Source: Chrysogorgia sp. JL179-B06 (Eukaryota > Cnidaria > Anthozoa > Scleralcyonacea > Chrysogorgiidae). Taken from it: a stretch of 64,000 nt of DNA. The translations under genes and the position numbers were made by a program. Under the pieces are notes generated by a model. That model worked only from the letters and a program-made list of their open reading frames with translations, was not told where the DNA came from and made no database searches. Positions 29,836 through 64,000 of this stretch are shown here, in pieces. Position 1 is the first letter of the stretch. Each line of letters starts with the position of its first letter. Where the stretch lies: positions 1,503,501 to 1,567,500 of the forward strand of contig JAYKKM010000216.1 of the NCBI GenBank assembly GCA_035772405.1, in the 5' to 3' direction.

Positions 29836-31020
29836 TAAGGTCTATTCCTTCCTATGCCGAATGTTAGGTAACCTTTATGGTTAATACGTCTTTTCCCTCG
29901 TGAAATAAAGTTTTATTCTATATATTGTCTATGCTGCAGCGGCGTCCCTGTCAATTCTTGTTATTATGCAGGCTATTATTTCTTCTAATTTTTTGTAATT
30001 GTCACGGCAAAGATAATAAATCATAATATAATACAACAAGCTTTCATCAAAATTTATTTTTGCATTGAATGTCACACATCTTCGTCTTGTAATTTCATAG
30101 TAATCATTGTAATTTCATCACGTAACACGATTACCAGTTACCGTGGTTAATAAGCAATAACGCGTAAATTGAAAATAATCGAAGAAAAAGCGTCGAAGGA
30201 AAAGCAGTTTATTAAATGTTGAATTGAAAACAATAAATGTAAAAACAGTTTAACAAAGTAAAAATGGTCAGTGAGCAAAAATGAACCCCCTTCTCTGCTC
30301 CCCCTACCCCCCTCAAGTACAGATTACCTGGATCACAGTCTCTACAGAGATCCCACCCGCACTGGTTCACCCGCACGGGAGCTCATACTAATAAACAGAT
30401 TGCGCAAGCTATCTATACACCACAAGCACTATACTTTCTATGCATGTTGGTGGTGATTTGTGGTAGCCAGTGAACCAAAGTCATCGTGTATAGAAAAGTA
30501 GGAAATATTTAACCAAATTGGCTTAAATTTTGATACGTGCGTTCTTTAACCAACTTAGAACGATGCTGAAAAAATCAGAGGAAAATATAAAATTGATCAA
30601 TGCAAAAAATAATCTGCCATGATCCTGTCTGGCCCAGTCAAAATCGGTCGTATAGGACTGATGAAGTCGCGTGAATCGAACTGTAACGCAAGATTAAAAA
30701 TTTAAACTTGCAAGCGCCAGGCACATGGGATCCACTCACACGCCAAGTTTGATTTGATTTCATAAAAAAACTCTGTGATTGGTGGCATTTTGAATTTTCA
30801 TGATACTACGCGGGCGTGCAAGATGGGCTTTTCTAGAAAAATGAAAGTTTTTCAACCTAATTCATCATAATTATGCTAATTTATATTAACATTATGTGTC
30901 TTGTTCGAGAAATTTAAAATTGGTTTGTTGGGCTTTCAGAAAATGTACAACTTTCATTATTTCCAGAGATATCGATAGAACAAAGAGGTGGTTCAATTTT
31001 GGATTTTTTTATTCGTGTAT
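29836..31020. other. Nothing recognised
   Basis: Intergenic sequence with no clear coding frame, tandem repeat or inverted repeat. Confidence 0.4.
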
Positions 31021-31384
31021 CATTTATTTATTTATAATTAACCATCCGCCATATATGTGCTAAGCTGCAATCTGATTGGTTCTTATAGTAGTAAGCTATC
31101 AGCTCATATATCACTAGTAATAAAAAAACAAAATGGCGGAATGTTTTGCTGAAGTGACTGATGAGGAAGAAATCAGGTATTTGCTTGATAAAACAACACG
31201 AACAAAACCCTTCGCTCTCGTCGTATACGAGCTCATTGACAACTCAGCGCTTCGCAGCTCGTCGACTATGAGCTCATATACGACTCGAGCTCATGGTATA
31301 ACTGTTTTATATATATATTCATTTCACACCCAGCTGTATCAGATTTATCTTCATATAATATCTTTTAGCCTAGCTTGCGTGTAG
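31021..31384 (+). pseudogene. Repeat with captured-exon-like frame MAECFAEV
   Basis: ATG at 31133 opens MAECFAEVTDEEEIRYLLDK then TTRTKP before the reading loses protein character. The acidic pattern resembles the frames at 2860-2926 and 11125. Upstream CAATCTGATTGGTTC matches element ends elsewhere. I read it as a decayed first exon carried by a non-autonomous element; identity unknown. Confidence 0.35.
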
Positions 31385-33370
31385 TCTCTAGCCAGAAAAC
31401 GATTTTCTTCACAAATTTTCCTTATAATAATAATATTATATATTCTCTATGCTTGGTTAATGATTTCGCGTAATATGCGGCTGATATTGTAACACCTTGT
31501 TTGACGTGAGAAATATCATGAACCATGTAACGCGTATAAACAAACGCGGTGTATCTGATGGTCGCTAGACTATTTGGTGACATTTCACTTTAAAGGTTAC
31601 CAGCTGTTGTGATTCAAAAACTGATAACACAACCGTTGGTTATCTTAACGACGTCACATTGCTATCATTTTCATCAAATCAGCCTTTGCGTCTTCATCTA
31701 TCAGCTTCATGCAAACGATCTTCCAAGACAAAACTACAAGTTAGAATAATCGCGGTACAAGGTTTCTTCAATGGCACCCTACAAATCATTAAGATAAATT
31801 CTCCCAGGTGTGTAAGAAAACAGGTGAAGAAACATTTAATTATTATTATACTGACAGAAAACTTTGAATCTTCGTAGGAGAGAGGAGTGGAAATAGTTAT
31901 CGCTGAAAGAAAACATACATTACAAACCAACTGGATCCTATATCAAGGAAACACATCGAGGTAAGCCGAGAGTTGTTTAATAGTACTATAGGTTTTACTA
32001 AACGACGTCGCGTCCGGCGGGTTCCATTCATCCATGTTGATAGGATTTTAACAAGCAAAGAAAAGGACCCCAACGGCGCACACAGACGTGGCGCTTTGCC
32101 GTGCGAATTTGCCCAATTTACACCACAAGCATATCAAGAATGCGCAGTCTATTTTCGTGCTGTCGCAACTGTTGACTATTAATGCCATATGCGAAACTCA
32201 TCTTTTTGTCTCTGGCTGGATGAGTTATTTAGGATATCTGACACATCTGTATGTTCCGAGCCATGCGCGCATCACTGTTAAGATCTGAAAGTGAATGAGG
32301 TTTTAATTCAAACCTGTTGTACGAGATTTCTCTTCACGCCGGGACATGTAAACAGCTGCTCAGCAAGACGATAGCAGGCGGTAAAACAGGGTTGGTCTTA
32401 ACTGCCCTACCACAGACACACGGATATAGGTTATATATCAATGCAAGAGGGAAATATTCTTGAACCACATTGAAGAGGTAGCAAGTAAAACGGAGTGAAA
32501 TTTGAGAGCTTGACAGCGAATTTATCTTGGCAGGTTTGTGCGTGGAATTTATCTTAAGTCTTTCATTGATAAGAAATAATGTATCTTTCTGCAGTATCTT
32601 TAGTTTGTGTTAATTTTAGTTTCTTTCTCAGATAATATCTCCACATATTGTTTATGTCACCAAAACTAGCTTTCTCAGTTTCTTTGTCACGAATGTTTCT
32701 TCAGATTTTCCTGAATTTGTGTCCATTCTATCCTTCTGAATAGCATAACTGGAAAATTAGTAATAATCTTTAGTTTATACGCCTGTGTGGACTAACCCCA
32801 TCACTCTGTAGCTTGTCAACAGACCACAGTGGGAATTCATGCGTGTAGCGCAGTAAGTGCTTGCTTGGTCTGGCAAACGATTCCCGTCAGTTAGCCGCGT
32901 TGTTGTGACTATAAAAAGAACATAACTTTGTAAAGAAATTTACGTGAAGAACAGCAGATTGCCAGATTATATTCAGAGAAACTCGCACGCACGAGCAGCT
33001 AAACATGACATCTGTACTCCCCAGCACTGTAATGTTCTCTCAAGCCACTTCACATTGTCAATAATCTCAGATTAAGTGGTGGATTTCAAGAGGTCAGTTA
33101 TTAAAAATATCACATATATTTTAAAATTTGTTTCATTTACTAATAAAAATCAGCGAATGAAAAAGTCTGAATCTTATATGACCTCAAACTAAAAAAATCC
33201 CGAGTGTTAATATGGACATTTTTCGTTAGTTCTCTTAACTCTGCTAACATAAATCTTGTAATCCTATGAACACCCCACAGATGTAACCCATGGTGGTTTA
33301 AAAGCAACATTTTATGCCATCAGTAAGCCAACGACGTCTACTAACGGTGTGACGACTGACGACAGCGGCC

Positions 33371-33372
<2 letters not shown>
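31385..33372. other. Nothing recognised
   Basis: About 2 kb of intergenic DNA; short open frames only, none with a domain or splice support. Confidence 0.4.

Positions 33373-33416
<44 letters not shown>
33373..33416. repeat. (TA)n microsatellite
   Basis: About 22 TA units. Confidence 0.97.
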
Positions 33417-33419
<3 letters not shown>

Positions 33420-34535
33420 TTCGAAATTAAAATCCACGACACGCGGATATAACGTTGCTGTGTAAGTGGCGAACACTATATCAATACGGATATCCTGACT
33501 GAAATCCTGTTTAGGAGTACGTTTTTAAAAAATACAAAAGCCACCTTGAATTAAGGCATTTAAATGTTTGCGGTGAACGTATTGTGCAGTCAAAACGCCA
33601 GCATATGTCTTTTATGTTGCAGTTTGTCACCAAATATGGTGAGATGGCAACTTCTCGGGCAACTTTACACCCCACCTTGATGAAAACCGATTTTTTCTTT
33701 GTGATTTCCCTAGAACAAATTTACCATGACTGTAGCTATACACAACTAGGACTTAGTAATTAAAAGTGCTTCGTAGGCAGTGTAAAAATACAATAAACGC
33801 TAAAACGTTCGTGTACTGCTGTGTAGGTGATTTTAACCGGTGAATTAAGGGACTTCAATGGCTTTAGGCGGGACTTCGTGGCTTTAGGGACTTCGTGGCT
33901 TTAGAGCAATTTCCCAACAGGCGAAAAGCTTTTTAAATCGATTGTGCATGTTGTTCGCGCCCCAAGGATATGTCTTTTCACACTCTTTTAGCCAGTTGTA
34001 TACTGATGACAACATATAAATTATAAACACAGTTGCTCTATTAACTGTGGTTATAAAAACGAGTGCGTTTGTGATTACCGACCTGCGTTAGGCTTCAAAC
34101 TTTCAATATATGGAACGCAGTACACAACTGATATAGAATAGATAAGGTTTTTAAACATGTGACTTTTCATGACAAAGACTGTTTTTTCACAAGCATTATG
34201 AAAGAACAATCATGTGTATTGTGAGACAGCTTGTAGACTGTAGTTGTTCCGTCAACTAAACATAAATATAGCCGCTTGAGCCTTGATATTAATCAGTTCA
34301 AACTACGCTTTCCGCCTTGTACAATCAATCGCCATAATTTTAAAAAGATATCTAATATCTATCTATCAAAATCGTCGCAATGGAGGAACCAGAAGGGAAT
34401 CGTTAGTCTAGTTAGGAATATTATTGCCAATATTAGTGTTCTGGCTCTTTTTAAAGCTATTTGCTGGGCAATAATATCTATCTATATTTGCTGGGAACAT
34501 TATCGTGAACTACTAAACTAACGTATATATATATA
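33417..34535. other. Intergenic, one retroelement scrap
   Basis: 33778-33822 is a diverged copy of the end seen at 17546. GGCTTTAGG-type triplication at 33859-33903. Otherwise nothing recognised. Confidence 0.4.
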
Positions 34536-34728
34536 TAGCAAAGTGAAAAGGTAGTAAACTGCCAAGAATTTAGTGACGAGATACTGACGTTTCGAGCGGA
34601 GCCCTTCATGTCTTACTCTGATGAAGGGCTCCGCTCGAAACGTCAGTATCTCGTCACTAAATTCTTGGCAGTTTACCACCTTTTCACTTTGCTATATATT
34701 CAAAACACTGTCTACGCAGCACTCTACG

Positions 34729-34759
<31 letters not shown>

Positions 34760-34790
34760 TAGTCCTTCATCAGAGTATGTATATATATAT
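34536..34790. mobile_element. Head-to-head retroelement 3' ends with (TA)n tail
   Basis: 34536-34606 (-) and 34612-34730 (+) are inverted copies of one end. The plus copy reads CTGATGAAGGGCTCCGCTCG, GAAACGTC..., CGTCACTAAATTC, then AGTTTACCACCTTTTCACTT, ending in ACTCTAC and a (TA)n tract. Nearly identical copies are at 40153-40275 and 53963-54172. Confidence 0.75.
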
Positions 34791-34977
34791 ATATAGATAT
34801 ATATGGAAGCCCCGTATCCATCATGATTTGGCAACTTCAGTTTCCGTAACAGGTACACTGTAACACTACTGGTTCTGTGAGCTTTGAAACAAAGAAATTA
34901 ACTAGTCCGCGTGTACATGGTCGTCAAGGAATACTTGACAAATCAATGCACGTAACTATAGGATCGAAGAGCTTAAG

Positions 34978-35149
34978 CACTCTCCTCCGCAGAGGCTTCT
35001 TGCGCTTTTTTTAGAGTTCGGGTTTTACTATAGGTGGGCAATAATTGGGCTCACAGTCACAGGGTGTTTTGGGGACGCGTGGAGTTTGCTGCCCAAACTA
35101 TTTGTCCGAACTCTAAAAAAAGCGCAAGAAGCCTCTGCGGAGGAGAGTG
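34978..35149. mobile_element. 172-bp TIR transposon with 9-bp target duplication
   Basis: Ends CACTCTCCTCCGCAGAGGCT and AGCCTCTGCGGAGGAGAGTG, arms about 47 bp. GAGCTTAAG is duplicated exactly at 34969-34977 and 35150-35158. Shares its TIR core with 2570-2711. A related single end may be at 35729-35760. Confidence 0.9.
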
Positions 35150-35158
35150 GAGCTTAAG

Positions 35159-37336
35159 CATGTCACGCGCGTCCTAGAACAACGGACGGCGTATTAATTC
35201 AATACATTTTTTGATGCAAAACAAAGATAATGAATAATTTAAAGTTCCTAAAAGTAAACTTGACGTCGTCTTTGTTCTACACAGACGTCACTGTGGGCGT
35301 TCTTTACGTTCTGAAGAGTGAAGAGTAAAGACCGAACGTTGGTCAACTGCTGGAACACCAGCATAATAGTATAAGCCAAGTTAGTAAAGTTAAACTTTGA
35401 CTTATTGATTATGCATGGTTTTTAGAAACTTTGAAGCTTCATTGTGGCTTGATTCAGCGATAAAATTTAGCATTATATTTGTTTTTTATGATAATTTTTA
35501 TTGAAAATACGCCATTCGCGATATCCGGTTGCCACAAAGTAAGAACGCCACTTGCATGTTAAGCTCTCTACTTCACTGTTAATATGTGTCAAATATGCCA
35601 ATAAAACCGTTCATCGTATACACGTGAGCAAGTAAAAGTAGGAAGGAGCAATTGTCAAGGAAAAATTGATCGTGCATGCATATGGCAGTTAAATCATATC
35701 TCACATCTGCTCATCAAACAACGAACACTTGCAACACTCGTCCTCCGCAGGCAACTCTGTGGCTTCTTCTTTCCGAGTCAAATCGCTTCCAAGGCTGTAC
35801 GAGCAATGTTTTGGCTGGGATTGCAGGGAAGTATAGGGTTGTGAAGGGATTAAACAGCGTTGGAAGCGCTACACTTGACAGTTGACACTCGTCCTTGAGA
35901 AAATGTTTTATAAAAATATAGGGAATTACTTTATGGCAAAATTTACCTACCAATTTTCTCGTGGGAAATCATTGAATTACAAGTTTTTAGGTTTCTTCCA
36001 AACTATTGCATGATATTTTTTATATTCAGCAACTAAGAATAAAAATAATGTGTTTTCGGTTTGATGTACGCACCAAGATCATGGCTCTGACGACAACTCT
36101 CAATTAACAGATTGTATAAAATAAGTTGTTGTTTTTAAGTGGATCTTTCTGTAGTTCCATTATGATTACTGGGGCTCGTGGTATCTGTCCGGAGGCTAAC
36201 ATATTTGGATTTTGGAAAAGAGGAGGCTAATATATTTGGAAAAGACAGTTTTGCGCAGGTTCCAACCTATCCCATGCAAACGTCATTAGTACGAGTCGTT
36301 AAAACAAACAGAATATTTACTTAGTTCAAATCATTATTATCCGAAAGTTATTCATGTAATTGAATGACTTCCAAAAAGTCGTTAGTGAAAGGAGTCTTTT
36401 ATCACTGAATAGAACTTCAAAATTACCAAACAACCCTTGGGCACAAATTCTCTCTTGTCATCTCTATTAGTATTGTATCGTATTTTTCACGTTTCTCTGC
36501 GCAGTCAACGAGCGTTCTCACACGCTATTTTAATTTTGTTTAAGATAAAATCAAAGCAAATGGTTGATAGATGCGCGTTCGATAAACCAATCATAAAATG
36601 GCCATCCGTAGCGGCGCGGTTGGTTTTTATTCTCGTTATGAAAAAATCACGCACGTCACACAGAGTATGCTACTGCATTTTTAGTTAAAACAATTGGCTG
36701 ATAGAAACACTACATTCATTGCCCTTGCTATAGCCAATCATCTTTGTCGAGTGTTCATCTACGGAAGCCCCCATAATGAAAACTGACACTTGGTTGAGGA
36801 ATGACCTACTGTGGCTGATTGTGTGAGGCGTGGCTTAATATTGTCACAAATAGTTAATTGCTGTAGATAGTGTGGAGCTATCGAGTGTCGGATTTATCTC
36901 AAGTCTTGTCGGGTTTCAGTGGCCTGATTCACCATTTAGTAACGACGCCAGATATCAGGGAACGAGAGTTTCGTTATAAATTGATACACTTTTGGATTAC
37001 GATACACTAGATGATTTAGAAGTGAGTATTGAAGTGGTTCAATGATGGTTCTATTGGACTCTGTGTCGCAAACAATACCATAGGCGAGATGCTATTGTGC
37101 CCTATTTAATTTACACATTAGGTAAAGAAAGCTGCTGGTTTCTTTATTTGCTCTTTCTTCTGTTACGGATGTTGCGAGTTAATACGTTCGCTTGCCTTTT
37201 GCCAACTTATTTGTTCAAGAATGATTGCCTTATTGGTTTTAAATCGGCCAATATTTGTTCACGTTTAGTGTTCGCATACCAAGTTGGTTGAAGATTATCG
37301 CAGAGGATTCTCATTACATATGGACCTTGGTTAAAC
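35159..37336. other. FGFR upstream region
   Basis: About 2.2 kb before the predicted FGFR start codon. CCAAT words occur at 36588 and 36733; no TATA box can be singled out in the AT-rich sequence. One possible half of the CTCCTCCGCAG family is at about 35730. Promoter and 5' UTR expected in the right half. Confidence 0.35.

Positions 37337-64000
<26,664 letters not shown>

Overview
The window is nuclear DNA from an animal, most likely a cnidarian or another early-branching metazoan. It is AT-rich and its genes have spliced GT-AG introns. It holds a fibroblast growth factor receptor gene, a SAGA-complex subunit gene and an intronless rhodopsin-class receptor gene, set in dense mobile and simple repeats. 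No bacterial operons, CRISPR arrays or rRNA genes were seen. The species cannot be fixed from the sequence alone.

Three host genes are supported. (1) 7445-8641 (+) is an intronless class A GPCR with an Asp at 3.32 and a Tyr at 7.43, as in amine receptors. Its C-terminal tail is built from a 24-bp minisatellite. (2) 20824 down to 11441 (-) is a six-exon gene for SUPT7L (STAF65-gamma/SPT7-like). All five exon junctions keep frame, and the product is 274 residues. It lacks the long C-terminal tail of the human protein. (3) 37337 to beyond 64000 (+) is an FGFR. It has a signal-peptide exon, three Ig domains with an acid-box-like mini exon, a transmembrane and juxtamembrane exon, and a tyrosine kinase domain split over several exons. 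It runs off the right edge just after the conserved EYID tail motif. Fifteen exons join in frame to at least 813 codons.

Layout: 0-7 kb holds fold-back elements, retroelement 3' ends and a subrepeat-bearing element. 7.4-8.7 kb is the GPCR. 9-11.4 kb holds microsatellite and nested MITEs. 11.4-20.8 kb is SUPT7L with transposons in every long intron. 21-37 kb is intergenic and holds SINE relics, a 135-bp minisatellite array and large inverted repeats. 37.3-64 kb is the FGFR gene, whose introns carry (TA)n tracts, 276-bp tandem arrays of a tRNA-derived SINE, two other tRNA-like SINE families, LINE relics and MITEs.

Most notable observations: a textbook type I hammerhead ribozyme on the minus strand at 55311-55352 beside a (TA)n-tailed retroelement end; TIR elements that carry host-like coding exons (a SAM-like ORF inside a nested element at 41990-43677, and a two-exon zinc-ribbon mini-gene inside 14951-15982); tandem tRNA-derived SINE arrays with a 276-bp period; and several insertions that can be proven inside the window because an uninterrupted copy of the same target repeat is also present.
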